Shown: one piece after another, positions 8,176 through 16,392 of the stretch
Numbering within the stretch: the stretch's first letter is position 1
How the letters are laid out: each line of letters begins with the position of its first letter
Source of the DNA: Bordetella parapertussis
Lineage (GTDB): Bacteria > Pseudomonadota > Gammaproteobacteria > Burkholderiales > Burkholderiaceae_B
Assembly (NCBI GenBank): GCA_945872285.1
Contig: CAMBZR010000045.1
Location: forward strand, 1 to 26,103
Direction: 5' to 3'
Length of the DNA stretch: 26,103 nt
The notes under the pieces: generated by a model
Seen by the model: only the letters and a program-made list of their open reading frames with translations
What the model was told of the DNA's origin: nothing
Database searches by the model: none
Made by a program: the position numbers and the translations under genes

Positions 8176-9177
8176 TTAAACGCCGGCAAACTCGCGTAAG
8201 CGCTTAAACACCGCCGTATCAAACTCAAGCCCGTCTTTCAAGTTGCGTGCGCGCTCTTTAAAAGATCTTTCTGACGGGATACGAATCTCGTCAACGCCTG
8301 CCGCCCGCTTTGAGGTTTTAATGCGGGTAATCAGGGCGCTGACATCCTCTTTGTACTGTTCGGTTGAATACATCAGATCAGGCTTGAAAGCGATGATCAG
8401 GTGCCCATTGTTTTTATCGGCAGTGGTACCCGCACCTGTGAGCAAACCCATCGCGTGCATCATCAACGCCAGACCAAAACCTTTGTGTCCTGCAAAAGGC
8501 AGCAATGCACCTGCGCGCGCGGCGGTAGGATCTTGGGTAGGATTGCCGTGCACATCAATGGCTACACCTTCTGGCAAGGTTTCCCCACGACGCTCGCGCA
8601 AAGTGAGGTCGGTGTACATAATGGCCGAGGTACCCATGTCGAAAATCAACGGGCCGTTTGCCGTGGGCAAACCAATCGTAATTGGATTTGTACCCAAGAT
8701 CGACTCGATACCTCCCAGTGGCGCGACATAGCTTTGTGAACTGACGGTATGAATGACCACTAAGTCGTTGTTGACGAGTTTTTCAACGTAGTGCGCACCA
8801 CGTCCGCTCATCCAGCTGTTTTGGACTCCACCAATGGCAAACCCGCTCACCATCGCTTTGGCTTGTACCGCTTCGCCCAAGCGTTGAATCGCCAGCATGC
8901 CGATATTGTTCCCGCCATCAAACACAATAGAAATCGGTGTTTCTTTGATGATTTTCATGGGTGTTCTGGGGCGCAGGTTGCGCTGACTTTCGATGGCGTC
9001 GAGTAGCTTGGGCAGGCCCGAGTACTCATAGCCGCACAGCGCTGCATCAATTACGTGTTCGGCGATGACTGCAGAATCTTCGGCTGAATAAGCCATTTTG
9101 CGAGCCACGGCTTGCGCGAGTTCGCGTGCTTGGTTGACGGTGAGGCGTGTACGTTCTTGTAGGTGTTGTGATGACAT
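8176..9177 (-). CDS. Ldh family (LDH2/malate dehydrogenase-type) oxidoreductase
   Basis: A 333-residue NAD(P)-dependent dehydrogenase of the LDH2/MdhA/YiaK family, which interconverts 2-hydroxy and 2-oxo acids. Clear family segments are YVAPLGGIESILGTNP, IFDMGTSA, LPEGVAIDVHGNPTQDP and ALLPFAGHKGFGLAL. The N-terminal motif, usually RGxxSHG with the catalytic His, reads CGYEYSGLPK here, so Ser appears where His is expected. The start is the ATG at 9177 (MSSQHLQ); a longer frame upstream would run through coaX and is rejected. It lies 29 bases after coaX on the same strand, so it probably shares the birA-coaX transcript although its function looks unrelated. It converges with the reductase gene. 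Confidence 0.88.
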   Translation of the reverse strand: MSSQHLQERTRLTVNQARELAQAVARKMAYSAEDSAVIAEHVIDAALCGYEYSGLPKLLDAIESQRNLRPRTPMKIIKETPISIVFDGGNNIGMLAIQRLGEAVQAKAMVSGFAIGGVQNSWMSGRGAHYVEKLVNNDLVVIHTVSSQSYVAPLGGIESILGTNPITIGLPTANGPLIFDMGTSAIMYTDLTLRERRGETLPEGVAIDVHGNPTQDPTAARAGALLPFAGHKGFGLALMMHAMGLLTGAGTTADKNNGHLIIAFKPDLMYSTEQYKEDVSALITRIKTSKRAAGVDEIRIPSERSFKERARNLKDGLEFDTAVFKRLREFAGV

Positions 9178-9206
9178 GGCTCGATTTACTTGATTGAAAA
9201 CTGCGG

Positions 9207-9968
9207 TTAAACCATGCGCGCGAGTCCGTCGAGCACAGGGTTGGCGATAAATTCTATTTTTAAGCCGGCGTGCATACGACGCACTTCGGCTTCGACTTCT
9301 GGCCAGCCGCCGCCGCTGACACATAGCAGGGGCGCAACACCAAAATGTTTTTGGGCAATGTCGCATTGGCGCCAAACTGCGCCGGCTTGTGCCGCCACCA
9401 CGCCGGTGGCAATGGCCTGCAGTGTATGGGTTGGGTATTCGGTGATAGCACCGCTAGCCAGTGGTAGGTTGGCCGTACCTTGCGCGAGTGATTGACGCAT
9501 CAAGGCGGGCCCTGGCAAGATCAGCCCACCTTTAAATATTTTATCAGGGCTTAAGGTGTCGATGGTAGTCGCCGTGCCGAACGTGGCAAGCACCAACGGA
9601 AATGTCCGGTCTTGAAAATGCCCAGCGACGCCTAGCAGCGCTGCCCAACGATCGGCGCCAAGTTGAGCCGGCTTGTCGTAGGCGTTTCGCACGCCTAGCT
9701 GTTCGCCGCTGGGTAGAGTCCACTGCAGCGGACAGCCCGCCTCGGCAAGGGTTTGTTCAAGTAGTTCTGCAACGACATGCCCGGCGACGTTTGCACCGCG
9801 GGCTTCACGAGGTTGTACCGGTAGGGTGCTTAGCCATTTGCGCAGCGCGTCGGGTAGTTGCGCTAGCGGGCTTAACGCCATGGCGTGTACGGCAGCCTCG
9901 CGCCCCATGGCAGGATGATGCCAACCCAGTTTAATTCGACTGTTTCCAACGTCAAGCAATACGATCAT
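9207..9968 (-). CDS. coaX: Type III pantothenate kinase (CoaX)
   Basis: A 253-residue ASKHA-fold kinase that phosphorylates pantothenate in the first committed step of coenzyme A synthesis. The phosphate motif IVLLDVGNSRIKLGW is at the N-terminus with Asp6. GADRW at 104-108 supplies the conserved catalytic Asp106, and FGTATTID at 130-137 is the second phosphate-binding motif. GGLILPGPALM and CVSGGGW follow as in the family. The ATG overlaps the birA stop by four bases (ATGA), so the two are translationally coupled. This enzyme type is insensitive to CoA feedback and is the usual form in Burkholderiales. Confidence 0.95.
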   Translation of the reverse strand: MIVLLDVGNSRIKLGWHHPAMGREAAVHAMALSPLAQLPDALRKWLSTLPVQPREARGANVAGHVVAELLEQTLAEAGCPLQWTLPSGEQLGVRNAYDKPAQLGADRWAALLGVAGHFQDRTFPLVLATFGTATTIDTLSPDKIFKGGLILPGPALMRQSLAQGTANLPLASGAITEYPTHTLQAIATGVVAAQAGAVWRQCDIAQKHFGVAPLLCVSGGGWPEVEAEVRRMHAGLKIEFIANPVLDGLARMV

Positions 9969-10891
9969 CGAGTGCCTTTAAGCGTTGCGGTGGGCTCGGG
10001 CAATACGTGGCGTCTGACCGAGACATCACCCACCAGAATGGGCACGACTGCGGTCTCTGTTCGGACAAGCAGTCGTCCGAATGCGTCAGTGCCCTGCGCG
10101 ATACCTGTTTGCAGGACACGCCCCTGATCTATCACGTCCACCGACCGCAGGGCCAGCACATCGACCGAATTAAATAACTCTTGAAAAGCAGCATACCCCT
10201 TTGTGGCGTAGACGTCTAAGGCCTTTTGCCACGCTTGGGCAATGGCGCTCACGATGCTGCTCGGGCACAAGACCGAAGCGTCTAATGCCGAGAGCTGCGG
10301 CGCGCAGGCCAGAATCTCAGACACATCCGCAACATCGCGCGTCAAATGGGTTGACAGCGCCCGCGCGCCCCGCAAGTTCAGACCAATTCCTACCACCAGA
10401 CAGGGGTGACGCGCACCTGGTCTTTGTGTCGTTTCGATCAAAATCCCAGCGAGCTTGCCCGACCCCCATTGCAGGTCATTGGGCCATTTAAGGGCAAGCC
10501 TTTGGCAGGCGTCTTGCCCAAGCAGCGGCGCAAACAGTTGCCTGAGCGCCAAGCAGGCTGCTACGCCCAGAGCCGGCGATAAACCGGGTAATTGGGCAAG
10601 TGGTATTCCAGGTTCAAAGGCGCATGAAAACATGAGCGTGTCGCCGGCCTTGTTCTGCCAAGAGCGCGCGGCACGGCCTCTGGCGGCGCCCTGTGTGTGA
10701 GCCCCTAATAACCAAGGCAGCGGGTGGGCCGGACCAAGTTTGACACGTTGACTGAGGTCGTCGTTCGAGGACCCAGTCTCTTGGATCCATTGAACCGAGA
10801 CAAAACCGGGCAAAGCCAAGCTTAAACGCTCGACGAACGCCGTTGGCGTCAGAAAGTGAGCACTACCCTTTTGGTCAGTCAGGTCTGTCAT
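9965..10891 (-). CDS. birA: Biotin--[acetyl-CoA-carboxylase] ligase (BirA, no repressor domain)
   Basis: A 308-residue biotin protein ligase that makes biotinyl-AMP and attaches biotin to the carboxyl carrier protein. Motifs in order: ETGSSNDDL (38-46), ARGRAARSW (70-78, biotinyl-AMP loop), KWPNDL (135-140), GKLAGILIE (145-153) and GIGLNL (168-173). There is no N-terminal winged-helix domain, so this is a group I ligase without the repressor role of the E. coli protein. The start is the ATG at 10891; ATG 10900 is three codons longer and also possible, while 10951 seems too far upstream. It is co-transcribed with coaX. Confidence 0.93.
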   Translation of the reverse strand: MTDLTDQKGSAHFLTPTAFVERLSLALPGFVSVQWIQETGSSNDDLSQRVKLGPAHPLPWLLGAHTQGAARGRAARSWQNKAGDTLMFSCAFEPGIPLAQLPGLSPALGVAACLALRQLFAPLLGQDACQRLALKWPNDLQWGSGKLAGILIETTQRPGARHPCLVVGIGLNLRGARALSTHLTRDVADVSEILACAPQLSALDASVLCPSSIVSAIAQAWQKALDVYATKGYAAFQELFNSVDVLALRSVDVIDQGRVLQTGIAQGTDAFGRLLVRTETAVVPILVGDVSVRRHVLPEPTATLKGTR

Positions 10892-11122
10892 AGCAGGCAT
10901 CTTACCAACGGTTGGGCCTGGGCCAGGCTGATGGCCAAAAGTGGCCGTCACAAGCGGTCAGCGATTGAACCGTGAGCCGTTCAACGCAACCCGCGGTCGA
11001 ACAAGTGGCACAATGGTTGAGCGCGCAGCTTAAAGAGTTAAGGGCCGACGTGAACGGGCTCGATTTCAAATGATGTTTTGGTTGATTTTGAGTGGTAAAT
11101 AACAGAATCTTGATAATTGAAA

Positions 11123-11767
11123 ATGCTTGCTTATACTGAAACGATATCCTTTGACGGCCTAGCCGGTTTGATTGATTGTGCCCTGGATTGGCCCGAGGGC
11201 GAGCCCACCGGCTGGGCGCTTGTGTTGCACCCCAACCCCGCCCAAGGGGGCACGCGTGATAACAAAGTGGTGACAACAATTGCGCGCGCCTGCGTCCAGC
11301 AAGGCTTGGTGGCGTTGCGCCCAAACTTTCGTGGTATCGGTAGTTCGGGCGGCGTTTTTGATCATGGCAAAGGCGAGCTGCTGGATATGGCAGCGTTGGT
11401 TGAGCAGTTTCGAGTGCGCTATCCCGAGGTTGCAAACTTGCCTTGGGTGTTGGGCGGGTTTTCGTTTGGCACCTCGATTGCCGTGCAGCTTTACGCCAAA
11501 TGGGAACGCGTAGAAAAAAACTTGCCAAACATCGTGGTGCTGGCGGGTTCTGCGGCCATGCGGTTTCGCCATAGCGAGGTCAAAGCGCCCGAAGACGCTT
11601 TGGTCATTCATGGCGAGGTCGATGAGGTCGTACCGTTGTCTGAAGTGATGGACTGGGCGCGCCCACTTGGGATGCCAATTGTTGTCATTCCTGAGGCGGG
11701 GCATTTTTTTCATGGCAAGCTTTTGGTTCTGCGCCAGTTGGTGCAAACGCGCTTGCAGGCGTTGTAA
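11123..11767 (+). CDS. Alpha/beta hydrolase (COG2945-type)
   Basis: A 214-residue cytoplasmic alpha/beta-hydrolase. The opening strand and oxyanion region read LVLHPNPAQGG, with NFRGIGSSGG shortly after. The nucleophile elbow is GFSFG with the Ser, the acid is in HGEVDEVVP (Asp), and the base is the His in EAGHFFHG, giving a complete catalytic triad. This pattern matches small COG2945-type hydrolases, whose substrates are mostly unknown esters. The ATG at 11123 is preferred; a TTG two codons earlier is in frame. It is divergent from birA with about 230 bases between them, which must hold both promoters. Confidence 0.88.
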   Translation: MLAYTETISFDGLAGLIDCALDWPEGEPTGWALVLHPNPAQGGTRDNKVVTTIARACVQQGLVALRPNFRGIGSSGGVFDHGKGELLDMAALVEQFRVRYPEVANLPWVLGGFSFGTSIAVQLYAKWERVEKNLPNIVVLAGSAAMRFRHSEVKAPEDALVIHGEVDEVVPLSEVMDWARPLGMPIVVIPEAGHFFHGKLLVLRQLVQTRLQAL

Positions 11768-11844
11768 AGGCACAATCGATTTTTGCGCTGACGGATAAAG
11801 TATCTTGAGCTCTGCAGAAACGCCACAGACGATAGTGGATTGCC

Positions 11845-11850
11845 TATAAT
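11845..11850 (+). promoter_or_regulatory. Perfect -10 box ahead of the carboxypeptidase gene
   Basis: A consensus TATAAT lies at 11845-11850, about 30 bases before the chosen start at 11879. No convincing -35 partner is visible at the right distance. If this is a real -10 element, transcription would begin near 11857, downstream of the alternative ATG at 11849, which supports the later start codon. Confidence 0.35.
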
Positions 11851-11878
11851 GAGTTCTTTAACTGGCGGTGGCTTCTTG

Positions 11879-13243
11879 ATGATCAATCCAGTGATTTCTG
11901 CTGTGCAACCTGTTGCACGTTTTGTTTCGATCGCTGCGGTGATTTTGCTCAGCGCAGCAACGCTGTATACCCCTACTGCTGCGTTGGCCCAAGCGTCAAC
12001 GAGTACAACGGCCAAAACTGGCCAACCCGCCGATGCTAAGCTCGATCCGAAGGCCGAGGTCAAGCCTGAAGCTAAGGCCAAGCCAAAGGCTGACCCAAAG
12101 CCCGTTGCGCCCTCCGCTGCAGCGATCTCTGCAACCACCCCACCTTCGTTATCGCCGATTCAAGTCGGTGAGCTATCTAGCGTGCCGCCGCCGGCGATTG
12201 CCGCTAAGGCTTGGATTACGCTTGATGTGACGAGTGGTCAGGTGGTGTCGTCATCAAACGCCGATCAAAAAATTGAACCGGCCTCGCTGACTAAAATCAT
12301 GACGGCGTATCTGGCTTTTACGGCGCTTAAAGAAAAGCGCATAACGCTTGACGAGCAAGCCAACGTCTCACAAGTCGCCTGGAAAACTCGCGGCTCGCGT
12401 ATGTTCATTGAGCCGCGCAAGCCCGTCACAATCGATGAATTGATTAAGGGTGTGATCATTCAATCGGGCAACGATGCTTCAGTGGCCTTGGCCGAGGCGA
12501 TCTCAGGCACTGAGGCTTCGTTCGTGACCCTCATGAACGAAGAGGCCCAGCGTATGGGCTTGACCAACACCAACTTTATGAATGCTGCGGGCTTACCCGA
12601 CCCCCAGCACTTCAGCACCGTGCGCGACCTTGCGCTGTTATCGCGCCGCATGATTACCGACCATCCTGAATATTTTCCGTATTACTCAGTGCGCGAATTT
12701 ACTTATAACAAAATCAAACAGCCCAACCGTAATCGCTTGTTGTGGGCCGATCCTACTGTTGATGGTATGAAAACAGGCCACACCGAAGGGGCCGGCTATT
12801 GTTTAGTGGCTACCGCTAAGCGTGGCGAGCGCCGGGTGGTGACGGTGCTAGTGGGTTCAGACAGCATGGCGACGCGCGCCGAAGAAAGCCTTAAACTCTT
12901 AAACTGGACTTTTCAGAATTTTGAAACGATCAAGATTTTTGATAAAGCGCATGCCGCGGTTGAATCGCGTGTGTGGCAAGGAAAAACTGAAAACACCAAA
13001 CTTGGCGTGGCCGAACCCTTGTGGGTGACCGTGCCACGAGGCAAGGCGGGCGATATCAAGCCTGTGGCGAAGCGGCCCGATCCTTTATTTGCACCACTGA
13101 TGCAAGGTCAAAAAGTCGGAACACTCAGTCTGATGCTAGAAGACAAGTTACTTCGTACCGAACCGCTTGAGGTCCTTGACGCGGTCGAGCGCGCGGGTGT
13201 GGTCGGACGCTGGTCTGATTCGATCAGATTGTGGTTTAGATAA
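11879..13243 (+). CDS. D-alanyl-D-alanine carboxypeptidase, PBP5/6 family
   Basis: A 454-residue periplasmic penicillin-binding protein of the S11 family (dacA/dacC type) that trims the terminal D-Ala from peptidoglycan stem peptides. A signal peptide covers about residues 1-38 (ALAQ). The three active-site motifs are all present: SLTK at 136-139 (Ser136 nucleophile, Lys139), SGN at 196-198 and KTG at 298-300. The C-terminal beta-domain ends in an amphipathic RWSDSIRLWFR typical of the membrane-binding tail. Between the signal peptide and the catalytic domain lies an extra stretch of about 60 residues, rich in Ala, Lys and Pro, so the protein is longer than usual (about 390-400). ATG 11849 is an alternative start. 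The next gene, for a D-amino-acid transaminase, fits D-Ala metabolism. Confidence 0.93.
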   Translation: MINPVISAVQPVARFVSIAAVILLSAATLYTPTAALAQASTSTTAKTGQPADAKLDPKAEVKPEAKAKPKADPKPVAPSAAAISATTPPSLSPIQVGELSSVPPPAIAAKAWITLDVTSGQVVSSSNADQKIEPASLTKIMTAYLAFTALKEKRITLDEQANVSQVAWKTRGSRMFIEPRKPVTIDELIKGVIIQSGNDASVALAEAISGTEASFVTLMNEEAQRMGLTNTNFMNAAGLPDPQHFSTVRDLALLSRRMITDHPEYFPYYSVREFTYNKIKQPNRNRLLWADPTVDGMKTGHTEGAGYCLVATAKRGERRVVTVLVGSDSMATRAEESLKLLNWTFQNFETIKIFDKAHAAVESRVWQGKTENTKLGVAEPLWVTVPRGKAGDIKPVAKRPDPLFAPLMQGQKVGTLSLMLEDKLLRTEPLEVLDAVERAGVVGRWSDSIRLWFR

Positions 13244-13286
13244 ATGGCGTTTAGCCGATTAAAAATTAACGAACAGGAATAGCGAA

Positions 13287-14171
13287 ATGGTTCAGAACAT
13301 GTTGATTCAAGGCGTTTCAGGTGACCCGATTGTTTATTTGAACGGTACCTTCGGGCCCTTGTCTGAAGCTAAAGTCTCGGTGCTTGATCGTGGGTTTATC
13401 TTTGGCGATGGCATCTACGAAGTGGTGCCCGTGTATCACGGCAAACTTTTTCGCATGAAAGAACATTTGGCTCGCCTCGAACGCAGTCTGAAGAAACTTA
13501 ACATTCAACAACCCATGACGCTTGCGCAGTGGGAAGCGCTCGTTAAAGATTTGCTCAGTCGCTCGACTGAAAAAATGTGCATGGTGTACTTGCAGATTAC
13601 GCGGGGTGTTGCTAAGCGTGATCACGCGTTTCCGGTGCCCGTTGTGACGCCCACGATTTTTGGCATGGTGGCGCCCATGACGCCGCCGACAGCGGCTGTG
13701 CGTGAAAAAGGTTTACGTGCCGTTAGCATCCCGGATATGCGCTGGTTGCATTGCGATATCAAATCAGTGTCGTTGTTGGGTAACGTACTGGCTAAACAAG
13801 CTGCCGTTGATGCGGGCGTGGATGAAGTGATTCAGTTTCGCAATGGCAATTTGACTGAAGGGGCTTCGTGCAACATCTGGGTTGCTAAGGATGGCAAGTT
13901 GATTGCCCCTTTAAAAGATAATTTGGTTTTAGAAGGCATTCGCTACGGCTTGCTGCAAGAGCTCACCACTGAGATGGGGATCCCGTTTGAGTTGCGTGTG
14001 GTCACGCAAGACGAGGTGAACCACGCCGATGAACTGATGATGTCATCCGCCACGCGCGAAGTGTTGCCGATTGTTGAGCTTGATGGCAAGCCCGTAGGGC
14101 AGGGTAAGCCAGGTGGTGTATACCAGCGGCTGCGTGCGGCCTACGATGCGCGTATCGCTGCGCTGGCTTAA
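13287..14171 (+). CDS. dat: D-amino-acid transaminase (fold-type IV aminotransferase)
   Basis: A 294-residue PLP enzyme of fold type IV, most like D-alanine aminotransferases, which exchange amino groups between D-Ala or D-Glu and 2-oxo acids. The N-terminal YLNG...VSVLDRGFIFGDGIYEVVPVY block is typical. The PLP lysine is Lys159 in CDIKSVSLLGN, and the cofactor-contacting Glu191 is in NLTEGASCNIW. Branched-chain aminotransferases share the fold, but the short length and the LDRGF...DGIYEV start favour the D-amino-acid type. CAGGAA before the ATG is the ribosome binding site. The gene follows a D-Ala carboxypeptidase by 43 bases and leads into DUF493, lipB and lipA. Confidence 0.9.
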   Translation: MVQNMLIQGVSGDPIVYLNGTFGPLSEAKVSVLDRGFIFGDGIYEVVPVYHGKLFRMKEHLARLERSLKKLNIQQPMTLAQWEALVKDLLSRSTEKMCMVYLQITRGVAKRDHAFPVPVVTPTIFGMVAPMTPPTAAVREKGLRAVSIPDMRWLHCDIKSVSLLGNVLAKQAAVDAGVDEVIQFRNGNLTEGASCNIWVAKDGKLIAPLKDNLVLEGIRYGLLQELTTEMGIPFELRVVTQDEVNHADELMMSSATREVLPIVELDGKPVGQGKPGGVYQRLRAAYDARIAALA

Positions 14172-14177
14172 GGCCAC

Positions 14178-14456
14178 ATGAACGCATCGCAGTCTGAAAA
14201 CGAATCGCTGATCGAATATCCGTCGGATTTTCCGATCAAGGTGATGGGTAAGGCTGTGCCCGATTTGGCTGAGGCGCTTACGGCGATCGTACTTGAGTTC
14301 GATCCAAGCTTTAATCCTGCAACCATTGAGCGTCGGCCTAGCAAAGCGGGTAACTATCTTGGTCTAACCTTCACGGTGCGTGCAACGTCACGCCCGCAGC
14401 TTGATGGGTTGTATCGGGCCTTGCACGCGCACCCAGCGGTATCGGTGGTGCTGTAA
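14178..14456 (+). CDS. ybeD: DUF493 (YbeD-family) protein
   Basis: A 92-residue cytoplasmic protein of the DUF493/YbeD family, a small alpha/beta fold resembling ACT-like regulatory domains. The family pattern is visible: YPSDFPIKVMGKAVPDL at the start, then SKAGNYLGLTFTVRATSRPQLDGLYRAL and the ending HPAVSVVL. Its function is not established; it is regularly found next to lipB and is thought to have some link to lipoate metabolism. It starts 6 bases after the transaminase stop, and its own stop touches the lipB start, so translation is likely coupled on both sides. Confidence 0.92.
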   Translation: MNASQSENESLIEYPSDFPIKVMGKAVPDLAEALTAIVLEFDPSFNPATIERRPSKAGNYLGLTFTVRATSRPQLDGLYRALHAHPAVSVVL

Positions 14457-15089
14457 GTGATTCGCACTTGGCCGCGCCCAACTGAGTATCAGCCGGTGTG
14501 GCTCGCCATGCAAGAGTTCACTAACAAACGCACGGCCACAACCTCCGACGAAATCTGGTTGGTTGAACACTTACCGGTTTACACCCAGGGTCAGGCTGGC
14601 AAGCCCGAGCACTTGCTCAATGTAGGCAACATCCCAGTGATCAAAACTGACCGTGGCGGCCAGATCACTTATCACGGGCCTGGTCAGATCATGGCGTACG
14701 TGCTGGCTGATTTAAAACGCTCGGGCCATTACATCAAACAGTTGGTCTTTGAGCTCGAAGAATCCTTAATCGCCACGCTGGCGCTTTACGGCATCGACCA
14801 AGCCTGCCGCAAGCCAGGCGCCCCAGGGGTCTATGTGCCCGGCAAGCACGACTTAGCCAAAATCGCCGCCCTCGGGATCAAGGTGAAGCAGGGGTGTACG
14901 TATCACGGCTTGGCGCTGAACCTTGACCTAGATTTAGGCCCCTTTGAGGGCATCAACCCCTGCGGCTTCGCGGGTTTACAGACCGTCAGCATGGCAAGCT
15001 GTGGGGTTCAAGCCCAGTGGGATGAGGTGGCGCAAGCTTTGGCCCAGCAAATGATCAGACGTTGTGGCTTGCAGATGCGCGACTGTTAG
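14457..15089 (+). CDS. lipB: Octanoyltransferase (LipB)
   Basis: A 210-residue enzyme that moves octanoyl from acyl carrier protein to the lipoyl domains of oxoacid dehydrogenases and the glycine cleavage H protein. The thioester-forming Cys169 is in [12 protein letters not shown], and the partner Lys135 is in DLAKIAALG, the same numbers as the E. coli enzyme. [16 protein letters not shown] and [10 protein letters not shown] are also diagnostic. The start is a GTG directly after the DUF493 stop codon (TAAGTG), with GGTGG a few bases before it. lipA follows after 72 bases, so the product can be sulfur-inserted at once. Confidence 0.95.
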   Translation: MIRTWPRPTEYQPVWLAMQEFTNKRTATTSDEIWLVEHLPVYTQGQAGKPEHLLNVGNIPVIKTDRGGQITYHGPGQIMAYVLADLKRSGHYIKQLVFELEESLIATLALYGIDQACRKPGAPGVYVPGKHDLAKIAALGIKVKQGCTYHGLALNLDLDLGPFEGINPCGFAGLQTVSMASCGVQAQWDEVAQALAQQMIRRCGLQMRDC

Positions 15090-15161
15090 GGGGGCTGCGG
15101 TCATCTTCGAGAAAACGACCTTGAGCGGTTAAACTACAGTTCTAACGCTTAGGAAGCCACC

Positions 15162-16106
15162 GTGACGTACGACGCAACGCAGAAACAAAAGGCACACGAT
15201 AAAGTCTCGCGCATCCCCATTAAGGTGGTGGCGGCCGAGCGCCTGAAAAAACCTGAATGGATTCGCGTAAAAGCCGCGCCAGCGGGCTCACGGTTTTATG
15301 ACATCAAGCGAATTTTGCGCGAGCACAACCTGCACACGGTTTGCGAAGAGGCGTCGTGCCCCAACATTGGCGAGTGCTTTGGTAAAGGCACGGCCACTTT
15401 CATGATCATGGGTGACAAGTGCACCCGTCGTTGCCCGTTTTGTGATGTCGGTCACGGACGTCCTGATCCGCTTGACGTTGACGAACCCATGAACCTGGCG
15501 CGCACGATTGCTGCGCTTAAACTGACCTACGTGGTGATTACGTCGGTTGACCGCGACGACTTACGCGATGGCGGCGCGGCTCATTTTGTTGAATGTATTC
15601 AAAAAGTGCGTGAGTTATCGCCTGTAACCCGTATTGAGGTGTTGGTGCCTGACTTCAGGGGGCGGCTTGACCGCGCGCTCGAAATTTTAGATGGCGGCCC
15701 GCCTGATGTGATGAACCACAACCTTGAAACCGTGCCACGCTTGTATAAGCAGGCACGCCCCGGTTCAGACTATTCGCATTCGTTAAAGTTATTGCAAGAG
15801 TTTAAAAAACGCCATCCAGGCACACCGACCAAATCGGGTTTGATGCTTGGCTTGGGCGAAACCGACGACGAAATCCTGCAAGTGATGCGCGACCTACGCG
15901 CGCACGACGTTGAAATGCTAACGATCGGGCAATACCTGCAACCGTCGCAGCACCATTTGCCGGTGCTGCGCTACGTGCACCCCGACACGTTCAAAATGTT
16001 CGAACGCGAAGCCTACGCCATGGGCTTCAACCATGCGGCAGTGGGCCCAATGGTGAGGTCGTCGTACCATGCAGACGAACAGGCACATGCTGCTGGCGTG
16101 AACTAA
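15162..16106 (+). CDS. lipA: Lipoyl synthase (LipA)
   Basis: A 314-residue radical SAM enzyme that inserts two sulfurs into protein-bound octanoyl groups. Both iron-sulfur clusters are encoded: the auxiliary cluster motif with Cys61, Cys66 and Cys72 ([12 protein letters not shown]) and the radical SAM motif with Cys87, Cys91 and Cys94 (CTRRCPFC). The C-terminal RSSYHAD carries the Ser that ligates the auxiliary cluster. Length is normal. The start codon is GTG with AGGAAG 7 bases before it. It is the last gene of the dac-dat-DUF493-lipB-lipA run; downstream is a low-GC region with a long hairpin. Confidence 0.96.
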   Translation: MTYDATQKQKAHDKVSRIPIKVVAAERLKKPEWIRVKAAPAGSRFYDIKRILREHNLHTVCEEASCPNIGECFGKGTATFMIMGDKCTRRCPFCDVGHGRPDPLDVDEPMNLARTIAALKLTYVVITSVDRDDLRDGGAAHFVECIQKVRELSPVTRIEVLVPDFRGRLDRALEILDGGPPDVMNHNLETVPRLYKQARPGSDYSHSLKLLQEFKKRHPGTPTKSGLMLGLGETDDEILQVMRDLRAHDVEMLTIGQYLQPSQHHLPVLRYVHPDTFKMFEREAYAMGFNHAAVGPMVRSSYHADEQAHAAGVN

Positions 16107-16121
16107 TCCAGCGCTAAAACC

Positions 16122-16165
16122 AACCTATAGGTAATTATTTGTTTTAAATAATTAACCTTTGGGTT
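16122..16165 (+). terminator. Long AT-rich hairpin after lipA
   Basis: AGGTAATTATTT (16129-16140) pairs with AAATAATTAACCT (16146-16158) with one bulged A and a five-base loop GTTTT. AACC and GGGTT can extend the stem outward. The hairpin begins 16 bases after the lipA stop, as expected for a terminator, but it has no terminal T-run and little GC, so this is uncertain. Confidence 0.35.
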
Positions 16166-16276
16166 ATCTGAAACTTTGGTAGTTTAGAAGCCCGCTTTGT
16201 GGTTTAACCGCCACGGGGCGTGGCTTCGTACCCCTCATGAATGAGCGATTGGACAAGAATTTAGCCTCAATTTTAC

Positions 16277-16387
16277 ATAATAAACTTTTTTGTATGTTAA
16301 TATTAATCGGTTAAAAATACAAATTAAATCGTTTGTTAACAAATAGTTAAATACTAAAAATATTTAACACACAAAAAAGTTTATTAT
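16277..16387. repeat. 24-bp inverted repeat (23 of 24 matching) around 63 bp
   Basis: The left arm 16277-16300 and the right arm 16364-16387 are reverse complements at 23 of 24 positions, including a perfect outer block of 17 (ATAATAAACTTTTTTGT against ACAAAAAAGTTTATTAT). The right arm ends 5 bases before the ATG at 16393. The 63 bases between hold further palindromes. It could be a small terminal-repeat element, an operator or a leader hairpin; no target-site duplication is obvious. Confidence 0.75.
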
Positions 16388-16392
16388 ATAAA

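Larger units (their letters stand above)
16107..16392. other. AT-rich intergenic island with several palindromes
   Basis: No gene is visible in these 286 bases. The first part holds a hairpin at 16122-16165 and a compact GC-rich hairpin at 16210-16224 (GCCACG, GGG, CGTGGC). From about 16250 the sequence is nearly all A and T, unlike the rest of the window. It holds the 24-base inverted repeat described separately, the palindromes TTAATATTAA (16297-16306) and TTTGTTAACAAA (16332-16343), and a stem GTTAAATA (16346-16353) with TATTTAAC (16361-16368). GTTAA occurs repeatedly on both strands. The island ends at the start codon of the ATPase gene and has no Shine-Dalgarno sequence. Confidence 0.7.

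Noticed and set aside
9178..9375. Extension of the LDH2-family gene into coaX
   Set aside because: The extra residues are Arg/Cys-rich with no family similarity and lie antisense-free but out of frame inside coaX, so they are a frame shadow.
10972..11073. 33-codon frame starting with GTG upstream of the alpha/beta hydrolase
   Set aside because: It has a helix-like composition (VEQVAQWLSAQLKEL) but no ribosome binding site and no recognised family; it may be a chance frame or a remnant.
10902..11773. Two frames of about 200 codons on the minus strand across the alpha/beta hydrolase gene
   Set aside because: The products are low-complexity and basic, with no domain. The plus-strand gene has a full catalytic triad.
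16195..16235. tRNA-like stretch with a GGCTTCGTACCCC segment
   Set aside because: It resembles a T-arm only superficially. No acceptor, D or anticodon stems can be drawn; the 16210-16224 hairpin explains it better.
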